Shown: positions 8,034-14,939 of the stretch, piece by piece | Position numbering within the stretch: the stretch's first letter is position 1 | Layout of the letters: every line of letters starts with the position of its first letter | Assembly: GCA_016296885.1 (NCBI GenBank) | Contig: JAEDHT010000034.1 | Coordinates: 1-19,960, forward strand | DNA length: 19,960 nt | DNA from: Clostridiaceae bacterium | GTDB lineage: Bacteria > Bacillota > Clostridia > Oscillospirales > Acutalibacteraceae | Direction of reading: 5' to 3' | Translations under genes and position numbers: made by a program | Notes under the pieces: generated by a model | Seen by the model: only the letters and a program-made list of their open reading frames with translations | What the model was told of the DNA's origin: nothing | Databases searched by the model: none

Positions 8034-8190
8034 GCTGTTGCATTAAGGTTAATATGCACAAATAAACGAGGTTGTTATCAAAATCAGCTCCCTCTGACGA
8101 GGGAGCTGATTGAGCGTTAGCGAAACTGAGGGAGAGAAAAACTGCATTTTTGCAGAATTTTTTCCTTTTCTCTCCCTCCGTGAAAACAGC
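8034..8190. mobile_element. MITE-like palindromic element
   Basis: This non-coding stretch contains two strong hairpins. The first is a 13-bp stem (8082-8094 with 8099-8111) around loop TGAC. The second is a 13-bp stem (8128-8140 with 8166-8178) enclosing a small inner hairpin (8142-8155). The CTCCCTC/GAGGGAG arms are shared by both hairpins. The ends carry a short imperfect inverted repeat (GCTGTTG at 8034, AACAGC at 8185-8190). From memory, such CTCCCTC-type palindromes recur between genes in gut Clostridia. No target-site duplication was found and the exact borders are uncertain. The inner hairpin followed by a T-run may also end the upstream operon. Confidence 0.5.
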
Positions 8191-8195
8191 TAATA

Positions 8196-8216
8196 ACTTA
8201 TACTAGCTATATAAGT
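8196..8216. promoter_or_regulatory. candidate operator of the XRE regulator
   Basis: A dyad ACTTATA-N7-TATAAGT spans 21 bp, and a perfect 8-bp palindrome AGTATACT overlaps its right end (8214-8221). It lies 29 nt before the XRE start codon, in the promoter region. Autoregulation through such dyads is common for XRE proteins, but binding here is inferred. Confidence 0.4.
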
Positions 8217-8245
8217 ATACTTCTATTTGTAGAGGAGGTGCAAAG

Positions 8246-8569
8246 ATGGACAAAGTAGAAATTGGGGCTCGCTTGCGTGAAGCAAGAAATATTGCTAAGC
8301 TTACGCAAGAGCAGTTAGCTGAGAAAGTGAGTATTGGCACAACATATGTTTCCGATATTGAGCGTGGAGCAAAATTTCCGAGTTTAAGTTTGTTTATCAG
8401 GATAGTTGACGCATTGGGTGTATCTTCAGATTTTATTCTTCGTGGTGAGATCGAAGCAGGTAAAAATTCTGTATATGATGATATAACAAGGAAGCTTGAT
8501 GGGCTAACTCCGAAACAGAGGTTAGGTGTCTCAGATTTAATTGATGCATACATCAAGAATTTAAACTAA
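8246..8569 (+). CDS. XRE-family transcriptional regulator
   Basis: A 107-aa DNA-binding protein. Residues ~7-62 form a Cro/CI helix-turn-helix (RLREARNIAKLTQEQLAEKV, then TYVSDIERGAKFPSL and ALGVSSDFILRG). The short C-terminal tail (~75-105, LDGLTPKQRLGVSDLIDAYI) is probably helical and may dimerise. The start ATG has a strong GAGGAGGTG 8 nt upstream. It stands alone between a MITE-like element and a broken AbrB gene, with its own terminator and a candidate operator. No toxin, phage or conjugation gene is next to it, so its target is unknown. It shares layout and length with the regulator at 16749-17072. Confidence 0.9.
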   Translation: MDKVEIGARLREARNIAKLTQEQLAEKVSIGTTYVSDIERGAKFPSLSLFIRIVDALGVSSDFILRGEIEAGKNSVYDDITRKLDGLTPKQRLGVSDLIDAYIKNLN

Positions 8570-8581
8570 AAATAAATTTTC

Positions 8582-8618
8582 AGAGGTTGATCTATAGTCC
8601 GGATCGGCCTCTTTTTTT
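8582..8618 (+). terminator. intrinsic terminator of the XRE gene
   Basis: An 11-bp stem (8582-8592 with 8602-8612, two G-U pairs) with a 9-nt loop is followed by seven T. It starts 13 nt past the XRE stop codon. Confidence 0.88.
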
Positions 8619-8754
8619 GCCCTTGTGTAGTACTGAGCAGGTCATTTTTTTCTCATCACCACCATAATGCGACAAAATTCACGATTTCTACAGGTGTAAT
8701 ATATACATATAGCAGAACATTACTGCTACTAATCGAACTAAAGGAAGTGGTTTT

Positions 8755-8913
8755 ATGACACAAATAGGCATAGTGAGGAAAGTGGACTCACTGGGAAGAG
8801 TTACTCTTCCAAAAGAACTCAGGCGAGTATTTAAATTAAACGAAAATGATAAGGTGTCAGAATAGCATAATTTTGCCAAAAAGATTATCATAAAATCCTT
8901 TGTATACTGCTAG
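8755..8913 (+). pseudogene. broken AbrB/SpoVT-type regulator
   Basis: The open part (8755-8865, 36 aa) is a clear AbrB N-terminus: GIVRKVDSLGRVTLPKELRR, then FKLNENDKVSE. A TAG stop (8863-8865) interrupts it where intact homologues run on through a strand like IYVDGDKIILKKY. Reading past the stop in the same frame gives 15 codons including KKIIIKS, resembling that missing strand with about one residue offset, then a second stop at 8911-8913. The start has a good AAGGAAGTGG site 4 nt upstream. The likely explanation is a decayed transition-state regulator gene. A functional 36-aa fragment is less likely because the swapped-hairpin fold needs the lost strands. Confidence 0.65.
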
Positions 8914-9026
8914 AGGTGCATAGAAAAATAAGAACCGACAGGCACAATAGTTGCCGGCATGACAAAATCAGATTTTATCAAGTAATATTCTATATTTTTA
9001 CACTTTTTTCGTAGCTATTACGCTAC
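8914..9026. other. intergenic DNA without recognised gene
   Basis: Between the broken AbrB gene and the next promoter I see no coding region. A 5-bp hairpin GTAGC/GCTAC lies at about 9011-9025 after a T-run; its role is unclear. Confidence 0.4.
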
Positions 9027-9055
9027 TTGTAATTTGAAAATCTTTATGTTATAAT
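9027..9055 (+). promoter_or_regulatory. sigma-A promoter before the M50 peptidase
   Basis: TTGTAA (9027-9032) and TATAAT (9050-9055) with a 17-bp spacer lie 29 nt before the peptidase start. The same hexamers and spacing precede the cluster at 2869. It may drive the following run toward scpA and scpB. Confidence 0.7.
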
Positions 9056-9084
9056 TCTATGTAGAAATAAATTGGAGGTAATTT

Positions 9085-9789
9085 ATGTTTTTCAGAGAGT
9101 TTTTGTCTGTTATGAGGGGCGAGGGAGATATAATTTCCCTTGTGATAGCTCTTATAGCCGGACTTATCGTAATATTTCTTGTGCTTCCGTTCCACGAGAT
9201 TGCACATGGATTTGTTGCAAATAAATTGGGCGATCCCACAGCTAAAAATCTGGGCAGATTAACCTTTAATCCAATGGCCCATGTAGACCCACTAGGTTCT
9301 GCGTTGCTTGTGTTATTTGGATTTGGCTGGGCTAAACCTGTGCCTGTAAATGGATATTATTTGAGAAATCCTAAAAGAGATATGGCTTTAGTGGCGCTGG
9401 CAGGCCCTGTGGCAAATGTTATTGCAGCGCTTGTGGGAGGATTGCTTTACAATGTATATATTCTGATAGCATATAAGGCAGGATTTGTCTATAGCAACGT
9501 ATCAGTTTATGTGGCATCGTTTTTCTCTTATTACATCGTAATTAACGCAACCCTTGCGATATTCAATCTTATTCCTTTTCCGCCACTTGATGGCTCAAGA
9601 ATTTTATCAGCGTTTCTGCCCGACAGAGCATATATGTTCCTTGTGAGATATGAGAGAATATTCTTCATTATCCTTATAGTTCTTATGTCAAACAACCTTA
9701 TAGGCTCTATTATTACAGCGCCAACATACGGCTTGGCTAACTTTGTGCTTTGGGTGACAGGATTGCCATTTAAGCCATTTCTTGCATGA
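9085..9789 (+). CDS. site-2 protease family (M50) membrane metallopeptidase
   Basis: A 234-aa polytopic membrane protease. The zinc motif HEIAH (37-41) lies in the first membrane region. The second metal motif PFPPLDG (164-170, ligand Asp169) follows NATLAIFNLI. The block GRLTFNPMAHVDPLGS with GWAKPVPVN is typical of the rhomboid-sized M50 proteins of Firmicutes that neighbour scpA. Such enzymes cut substrates inside the membrane; the substrate here is unknown and no PDZ domain is present. The start ATG has GGAGG 7 nt upstream. The gene is 85 nt ahead of scpA in the same direction and probably shares its transcript. Confidence 0.9.
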   Translation: MFFREFLSVMRGEGDIISLVIALIAGLIVIFLVLPFHEIAHGFVANKLGDPTAKNLGRLTFNPMAHVDPLGSALLVLFGFGWAKPVPVNGYYLRNPKRDMALVALAGPVANVIAALVGGLLYNVYILIAYKAGFVYSNVSVYVASFFSYYIVINATLAIFNLIPFPPLDGSRILSAFLPDRAYMFLVRYERIFFIILIVLMSNNLIGSIITAPTYGLANFVLWVTGLPFKPFLA

Positions 9790-9852
9790 GTTCAATTATT
9801 TTTAAGGAAAGGAAAGAGGACAACACAGTGCAGGCATAAAAATCCTGTGCTG
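9786..9852 (+). promoter_or_regulatory. scpA leader: short ORF plus hairpin
   Basis: An ATG at 9786 overlaps the M50 stop codon (ATGA) and opens a 17-codon frame ending at 9839. Its stop lies in the loop of a 9-bp hairpin (9826-9834 with 9844-9852, two G-U pairs). A purine-rich AAGGAAAGGAAAGAGGA lies inside this frame. The scpA start, 22 nt after the hairpin, has no clear ribosome-binding site. This layout could couple scpA translation to upstream reading, or it may be degenerate spacer. Confidence 0.3.
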
Positions 9853-9874
9853 ATATGTATCACAAAATAATCAG

Positions 9875-10591
9875 ATGAAAAAATTATCTTACAAACTGCC
9901 TGTGTTTGAAGGTCCGCTGGATTTATTGCTCTATCTCATATCCAAAAACAAGGTGGATATCTACGATATCGAGATTCATCTGCTGTTTGAGCAGTATATG
10001 GATAAGATAAACGAGATGCAGAGCATGGATATGGATGTAGCAAGCGAATTTTTGGAGATGGCTGCCAGATTGGTTCATATAAAGTCGGTCATGCTGCTTC
10101 CAAAATACGAGGAAGAAGCAACAAAGCTAAAAGAGGAGCTAACAGGTCAGCTTATAGAGTACCGTGAGTGCAGGCGAATTGCAAAGCTTCTTTCGGCAGA
10201 AATAAGCTTTGACCGCTATTGCAGAGATGCAGAAAAAATTAAATTTGATATGACATACACACGTTCCCATTCGTTTAAGGAGATTATCAGTGCCTATATA
10301 TCGGCTGTGGGCAGAGGCAAGAGCAAGTTGCCACCGCCAAGAGAGGCTTTTTCGGGGATAGTTACACGCAAGGTGGTTTCGGTTAATTCCAAAATTGTAT
10401 ATATCCTTAAAACTCTTAAAGAGAAAAACCATATGACATACAAATCAATTTTTACCTCGCAAAATGAAAAAAGTGAGCTTGTGGCTACCTTTTTGGCACT
10501 GCTGGAGCTGATAAAAGAAAAGCGTGTTCGAATTGATGGAGACGGAGAATATGCAGATGTGTTTTTGCTCAGCGATGCACCGACTATCTAA
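9875..10591 (+). CDS. scpA: segregation and condensation protein A
   Basis: The kleisin subunit (238 aa) that bridges SMC heads with ScpB in the bacterial condensin. The N-terminal block PVFEGPLDLLLYLISKNKVDIYDI and AARLVHIKSVMLLPK is diagnostic, and the C-terminal winged-helix part (VATFLALLELIKEKRVRI) that binds the SMC head is intact. The start ATG precedes the canonical KLPVFEGPLDLLL and an in-frame stop (9851) excludes anything much longer, but no clear Shine-Dalgarno is seen. It is followed by scpB after 27 nt, as in most Firmicutes. Confidence 0.96.
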   Translation: MKKLSYKLPVFEGPLDLLLYLISKNKVDIYDIEIHLLFEQYMDKINEMQSMDMDVASEFLEMAARLVHIKSVMLLPKYEEEATKLKEELTGQLIEYRECRRIAKLLSAEISFDRYCRDAEKIKFDMTYTRSHSFKEIISAYISAVGRGKSKLPPPREAFSGIVTRKVVSVNSKIVYILKTLKEKNHMTYKSIFTSQNEKSELVATFLALLELIKEKRVRIDGDGEYADVFLLSDAPTI

Positions 10592-10618
10592 TTTGAATTA
10601 AGAAAGATGTAATTGTAT

Positions 10619-11251
10619 ATGACAGAAAAAGAATTAATTGCAGCGGTGGAGGCTGTTATATTTGCGGCAGGCTCACCCATTCCGATAAAACGTATTGTTC
10701 AGGCTTTTGAGGAATGTGCAGAAATTAAAATTTTAGAAATAGTAGAAAAATTAATAAAAAAATACAGCTCTGATGAATATGGTATTGCCATAGTTAAGCT
10801 GGGCGAAAGTGTTCAGATGTGCTCAAAGAAAGTGTATGGTGACTATGTTAGACGTGCAATGGAGCTAAAGAAAAACACACCATTATCTCAGGCGGCTTTT
10901 GAGGTGCTTGCGGTTATTGCATACAATCAGCCTGTTACAAAGGCTTTTGTGGAGCAGGTTAGAGGTGTAGATTGTTCGGGTGTTGTGGGTAGTCTATGCG
11001 CAAAAGGCCTTGTGGAAGAAAAAGGTAGACTTGAACTACCGGGCAGACCATTGGTGTATGGAACTACTGACAATTTTTTGCGTTGCTTTGGTGTAAGCTC
11101 TTTAGATGAGCTTCCACGCCCGGAGCCTAGCGAAGAAAGCCAGAACGATAATGACAGTGGTAATAATAGCGATAATACAGAGCAAGCTTTATCTGAATCA
11201 TCAGATGAGCAAGCCTCGGTGAATACGAATGATATATCTGACGATAATTAA
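10619..11251 (+). CDS. scpB: segregation and condensation protein B
   Basis: The dimeric winged-helix partner of ScpA (210 aa). Conserved blocks are EAVIFAAGSPI, YGIAIVKLGESVQMCSKK, TPLSQAAFEVLAVIAYNQPVT, VRGVDCSGVVGSLCAKGLVEEKGR and LPGRPLVYGTT. After residue ~168 a Ser/Asp/Asn-rich acidic tail of ~43 residues follows, probably disordered. The start is taken as the ATG at 10619; an in-frame TTG two codons earlier has no better ribosome-binding site, and both have only a weak purine stretch upstream. Confidence 0.95.
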   Translation: MTEKELIAAVEAVIFAAGSPIPIKRIVQAFEECAEIKILEIVEKLIKKYSSDEYGIAIVKLGESVQMCSKKVYGDYVRRAMELKKNTPLSQAAFEVLAVIAYNQPVTKAFVEQVRGVDCSGVVGSLCAKGLVEEKGRLELPGRPLVYGTTDNFLRCFGVSSLDELPRPEPSEESQNDNDSGNNSDNTEQALSESSDEQASVNTNDISDDN

Positions 11252-11275
11252 TAATAAACAAGGATAAATAATCAT

Positions 11276-11995
11276 ATGTGGGCTTTGATTATTATATTAG
11301 GTATAGCACTGGTGATAATATTCCTTTTGCTATGCCCAGTCACATTTAAAATAAAATATACTGATGAGCTTGTGGCATGGGCAAGGTATCTCTTCTTTTA
11401 TTATGATCTGTTAGAAGAGCCTGAGGAGAGTGCCCAAAAGGAAAAATCTCAGCAGAGCAAAGAAAAATCACACGCGCTCAATGTAAGTCCGGAAGAAAAA
11501 CACTTGATGAGTGATATCAAAAGATACCTCAAAATTATGTTTAATAAGCTAAAACGAGATGGATTGGATAGCTTTTTGCAGGCGCTTGAGTTTTCGGTGA
11601 AGAGAGTAAAAGAAGTGCCCGTGTACTTCCTCAAACATATCGTTATCAAAAAACTAAAATGCACTGTGGCTGTTGCATCTGATGATGCCGCCGAGACCGC
11701 CGTGAGTTATGGTCGGGCTTGCTCGTATATTTATCCCATAATATCTGTTGTTACAAGCTATATTAAATATAAAAAACTTGATATCAATCTTTATCCTGAT
11801 TTTGATAAAAAGGAAGACTATGTGGATATAGACCTCAATGTCAAAATAAGAATGATATATCTTATTTCTACGTTGGTTAAATATTCACAGGCAAAGATCG
11901 AAGCAGGACAGGCATTCAGACGAAGAAGACTACCTATCGACAAAAACAATCCAAATAATTATAAACAACAAGCAAAGGACGGTGCCAAAGTATGA
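11276..11995 (+). CDS. DUF2953 domain membrane-anchored protein
   Basis: A 239-aa protein with one N-terminal membrane segment (WALIIILGIALVIIFLLLCPV) and a soluble body. The C-terminal part (AAETAVSYGRACSYIYPII, then DINLYPDFDKK and IRMIYLISTLVKY) matches the DUF2953 family, the YtfI-type partner found just before ytfJ in sporulating Firmicutes. Function is unknown; a sporulation link is inferred from this pairing. A lysine-, glutamate- and serine-rich linker lies at ~48-75. AAGGA precedes the ATG by about 11 nt. Its stop codon overlaps the ytfJ start by four bases (ATGA), so the two are translationally coupled. Confidence 0.85.
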   Translation: MWALIIILGIALVIIFLLLCPVTFKIKYTDELVAWARYLFFYYDLLEEPEESAQKEKSQQSKEKSHALNVSPEEKHLMSDIKRYLKIMFNKLKRDGLDSFLQALEFSVKRVKEVPVYFLKHIVIKKLKCTVAVASDDAAETAVSYGRACSYIYPIISVVTSYIKYKKLDINLYPDFDKKEDYVDIDLNVKIRMIYLISTLVKYSQAKIEAGQAFRRRRLPIDKNNPNNYKQQAKDGAKV

Positions 11996-12450
11996 ACGAA
12001 CAGCATCCTATTGAAAATTTAATGGGCACAACTATGGAAAATCTGCGAAATATGGCAGATGTAAACACAATAGTTGGCACACCTGTAACTACCCCGGACG
12101 GCAGCACAATTATACCTATATCATCAGTTAGCTATGGTTTTGCTGCCGGTGGAAGCGACATTCCGAGCAAAAGAACCACCGAGACCAAAGGATTTTTTGG
12201 TGGCGGAAGCGGTGGCGGTATCACAATCAAACCGGTGGCTTTTCTATGCATAAAGAATGACGGAAGTATTCAGCTCATTAATATGGATAGTGAGAGAAGC
12301 GACATTGAAAAGATATCAGAGGCGATTCCTTCTGCTATAGACAAGATAGTAGAAACGATCAATAAAAACAAAAAAGAAAAAAATTCGGACAAAAAGAACA
12401 GAATGAGCAGAAAGAATTCTGAGTCAATGCCGGACGACCCTGAAATCTGA
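11992..12450 (+). CDS. ytfJ: YtfJ/GerW-family sporulation protein
   Basis: A 152-aa soluble protein. Family hallmarks are IENLMGTTMENLRNMADVNT at the N-terminus, the VGTPV..PDGSTIIPISSVSYGFAAGGSD block, the glycine-rich GFFGGGSGGGITIKPVAFL, and an amphipathic helix region near residues ~100-122. In Bacillus YtfJ (GerW) is a sporulation-associated protein needed for normal spore germination. The lysine/asparagine-rich tail beyond residue ~122 is low complexity. The start overlaps the DUF2953 stop. Confidence 0.92.
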   Translation: MNEQHPIENLMGTTMENLRNMADVNTIVGTPVTTPDGSTIIPISSVSYGFAAGGSDIPSKRTTETKGFFGGGSGGGITIKPVAFLCIKNDGSIQLINMDSERSDIEKISEAIPSAIDKIVETINKNKKEKNSDKKNRMSRKNSESMPDDPEI

Positions 12451-12544
12451 CATCCCCGATACCCCATTTCACATCTGGCATAATGCCCTTTTGACAAGCA
12501 TAAGATTATATGAAAATTTTTTGCTAAAAAAGGGTGTGTGACTT

Positions 12545-13693
12545 TTGTTAAAAAGGGTTGCTTCGGTTGCTTTGAGTGTGTTAACTGTGATATCTATGAT
12601 TAATATAGGCGCAGTGAGCGCAAGCTGTGATGAAGATGTGTCGGTTTCTGCCCATGCGGCCATATTGATGTGTGCCAATAACGGGCAGGTCATATTTGAG
12701 AAGAATAGTGAAGAAAAGCTTGCCATGGCAAGCACTACCAAGATTATGACAGCGGTGTTAGCTTTGGAGGCGGCATCTGCCGAGGATCAAGTGGTGGAGT
12801 TTAAATCAGAAATGATAGCCGAGGGTTCATCAATGTATCTCAAGGTGGGCGATAAAATTAAGCTCACAGGCTTGGTGGGCGGGCTTTTAGCCGCATCAGG
12901 CAATGATGCAGCCAACGCTATAGCATATTCACTGGCAGGCTCTAAAGAAGATTTTGCAAAGCAGATGAACACCAGAGCACAGCTCCTTGGTATGAACAAC
13001 ACCAATTTTGCCACACCATCAGGACTAGACGCAGATGATCACTACTCCACAGCGCACGATATGGCGGTTTTGATGTGTTATGCAATGGAGAACGAAAAGT
13101 TCAGAGAAATAACAGGTCAGAAAGACGTGATGGTAGAGTTTGAGGAAGCAGAATACAAGGTCAGCTCTTATCACAATCACAACCGATTACTATCTTTATA
13201 TGAATATTGCATAGGAGGAAAGACAGGATTTACCGAGAAAGCCGGCAGATGCCTCGTTACCTGTGCACAAAAGGATGGTATAGAGCTGGTGGCAGTAACT
13301 CTCAATGCGCCGGACGACTGGAACGATCACATAGCACTATTTAACTATGGCTTTGAAAAGCTATCGCTAAACGAGGCAGATGATACTAATATCAATTTAG
13401 ACCTACCGGTAGTTGGTGGTATGTGCGACAGTGTGATGGTTACGTCTAAATCAAAATTCAGCTATGTTTCAGATAAATCGGATGACGATATCAAGGCGGT
13501 GTATGAATTACCACGCTTTGTATATGCCGGAATCAAAGCCGGTGAACCTGTGGGTAGGGTTGTATATTATCACGATGACGAATATTTGGGTGAAGTCAAG
13601 CTGATTGCACTCAAAGAAGTTAAATATAAAAAAGAAGAGAAGAGCTTCTTTAAAAATTTGATAGATACAATAAAAAGCACATTTGGCTTATAA
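12545..13693 (+). CDS. D-alanyl-D-alanine carboxypeptidase (DacF/PBP5-like)
   Basis: An exported penicillin-binding protein of 382 aa that removes the terminal D-Ala of peptidoglycan stem peptides. A signal peptide (~1-28) is followed by a serine-peptidase S11 domain with all three active-site motifs: STTK (63-66, nucleophile Ser63), SGN (118-120) and KTG (226-228). A C-terminal PBP5-type beta domain (~285-365) ends in a basic, probably amphipathic segment (SFFKNLIDTIKSTFGL) that would anchor it to the membrane. The start is read as TTG at 12545 with AAAGGG about 10 nt upstream; GTG codons nearby are out of frame or run into a stop. The 94-nt gap before it shows nothing distinctive. A sporulation role like DacB/DacF is suggested by the ytfJ neighbour. 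Confidence 0.94.
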   Translation: MLKRVASVALSVLTVISMINIGAVSASCDEDVSVSAHAAILMCANNGQVIFEKNSEEKLAMASTTKIMTAVLALEAASAEDQVVEFKSEMIAEGSSMYLKVGDKIKLTGLVGGLLAASGNDAANAIAYSLAGSKEDFAKQMNTRAQLLGMNNTNFATPSGLDADDHYSTAHDMAVLMCYAMENEKFREITGQKDVMVEFEEAEYKVSSYHNHNRLLSLYEYCIGGKTGFTEKAGRCLVTCAQKDGIELVAVTLNAPDDWNDHIALFNYGFEKLSLNEADDTNINLDLPVVGGMCDSVMVTSKSKFSYVSDKSDDDIKAVYELPRFVYAGIKAGEPVGRVVYYHDDEYLGEVKLIALKEVKYKKEEKSFFKNLIDTIKSTFGL

Positions 13694-13717
13694 AATAAAT
13701 ATTTAGGTAAGGATACT

Positions 13718-14467
13718 ATGAAGGAAACAAAAATAAGGTTACAAAAAATTATTGCTGATGCAGGCCTTGCATCACGCAGAAAAGCAGAACAGCTCATAAT
13801 CGACGGTAAAGTTACCGTAAACGGCAGAAAAGCCACATTGGGTGACAAAGCTGATCCCAAAAAGGATAGAATAGTCGTTGGCGGAAAAAAACTGAACGAA
13901 ATAGCTGTAAAGGGCAAATACTATATTATGCTACACAAGCCAAGAGGATTTGTTACTACAATGAGTGACGAAATGGGCAGAAAATGTGTGGCAGAACTTA
14001 TAAAGGATATTCCTGCCAGACTTTTCCCTGTGGGTAGACTCGACAGAGATAGTGAGGGACTATTACTAATGACGAACGATGGCGAATTTGCCAATGGCAT
14101 AGCTCATCCATCATGCCATCTCAACAAGACTTATAGGGTTACAGTTAGACCGTCTCTGAGTGATGAACAGCTTGAAAAGCTAAAAGAAAGCATTGTAATA
14201 AATGGCAGAAAGACTATCCCGGCTGAGGTTTTTGTAATTGAAAGGCAAGAGGGCAGAGTGGTGCTACAATTTGTTCTGCAGGACGGCAAAAATCGCCAGA
14301 TCAGAAACATCTGTGAGCAGGCAGGGCTTGAGGTTGCCAGACTAAAGAGAGTTGCTATAGGTCAGGTTAAGCTGGGTATGTTACCTCAGGGTAAATGGCG
14401 TGATCTCACAGCCGATGAGATTAAAAAGCTCACCGGCAAGCAGACAGAAAACAAAAATCGTTGGTAA
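13718..14467 (+). CDS. rluB: RluB/RsuA-family rRNA pseudouridine synthase
   Basis: A 249-aa enzyme that turns a specific uridine of rRNA into pseudouridine, in the large subunit if the RluB assignment holds. An S4 RNA-binding domain (~5-62, LQKIIADAGLASRRKAEQLI, VTVNGR) is followed by the catalytic domain with GRLDRDSEGLLLMTND (107-120; Asp109 is the expected catalytic residue), LNKTYRV and LQDGKNRQIRNICE. AGGTAAGGA precedes the ATG by 5 nt. It follows the carboxypeptidase by 24 nt, a common clostridial order. RluB is preferred over RsuA by context, not by proof. Confidence 0.92.
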   Translation: MKETKIRLQKIIADAGLASRRKAEQLIIDGKVTVNGRKATLGDKADPKKDRIVVGGKKLNEIAVKGKYYIMLHKPRGFVTTMSDEMGRKCVAELIKDIPARLFPVGRLDRDSEGLLLMTNDGEFANGIAHPSCHLNKTYRVTVRPSLSDEQLEKLKESIVINGRKTIPAEVFVIERQEGRVVLQFVLQDGKNRQIRNICEQAGLEVARLKRVAIGQVKLGMLPQGKWRDLTADEIKKLTGKQTENKNRW

Positions 14468-14481
14468 GGGAATATATAGCT

Positions 14482-14871
14482 ATGTTAAAAATTTCTCCCG
14501 AAACAAATCGGGATATCATAAAAGAGATACTTACTAAGCACAGCCTGAATGGAGAATTTATCATTCTTAGTGCTTATGAGGATGAGGAGCTTGTGGGATA
14601 TACTGTATCGGAGCAGGATGGCCACAGCCTCAAGGTAATAGAGTTTGAGGTGCTGTCGTGTAGCGACTATACCAGCCAGACAGACAATGAAAAATTTATA
14701 TCAGAGCTTTTAATAAGAAGCACTGCCAATTATGCCGCTAATCGTGAGATGATTTTACTCACAGGCGAAAACAATAATATGTTTTTTACAGCGGTGCAGT
14801 TAGGTGTCAATTCTGCACCCGATAGCGTGAGAATATTCATACCAAAGCTTTTTGGTAAGTGCAGTGACTAA
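14482..14871 (+). CDS. small protein, possibly GNAT-like
   Basis: A 129-aa soluble protein that I do not recognise with confidence. The order of strands and helices (DEELVGYTVSEQDG; LKVIEFEVLSC; ISELLIRSTANYAANREMILLTGEN; FFTAVQLGV) recalls a diverged acyltransferase of the GNAT fold, but the acetyl-CoA loop is not obvious. The start is the ATG at 14482, with TAAGGG about 11 nt upstream; an earlier in-frame TTG overlaps rluB. It lies 14 nt after rluB, probably in the same transcript. Confidence 0.7.
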   Translation: MLKISPETNRDIIKEILTKHSLNGEFIILSAYEDEELVGYTVSEQDGHSLKVIEFEVLSCSDYTSQTDNEKFISELLIRSTANYAANREMILLTGENNNMFFTAVQLGVNSAPDSVRIFIPKLFGKCSD

Positions 14872-14909
14872 TTAAAGATTATTAAGAAATAAACATAAAA
14901 ATCTAAAAA

Positions 14910-14915
14910 TATAAT
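14910..14915 (+). promoter_or_regulatory. -10 element before malQ
   Basis: A TATAAT lies 24 nt before the malQ start, but no good -35 hexamer is found at the expected distance. It may be an activator-dependent promoter, which would suit a gene of starch metabolism; the call is tentative. Confidence 0.35.
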
Positions 14916-14939
14916 GTAGAATTTACAGGAGGAAAAAAT

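Noticed and set aside
8246..8569. XRE gene as antitoxin or phage repressor
   Set aside because: No toxin, integrase or phage gene is adjacent, and it has its own terminator.
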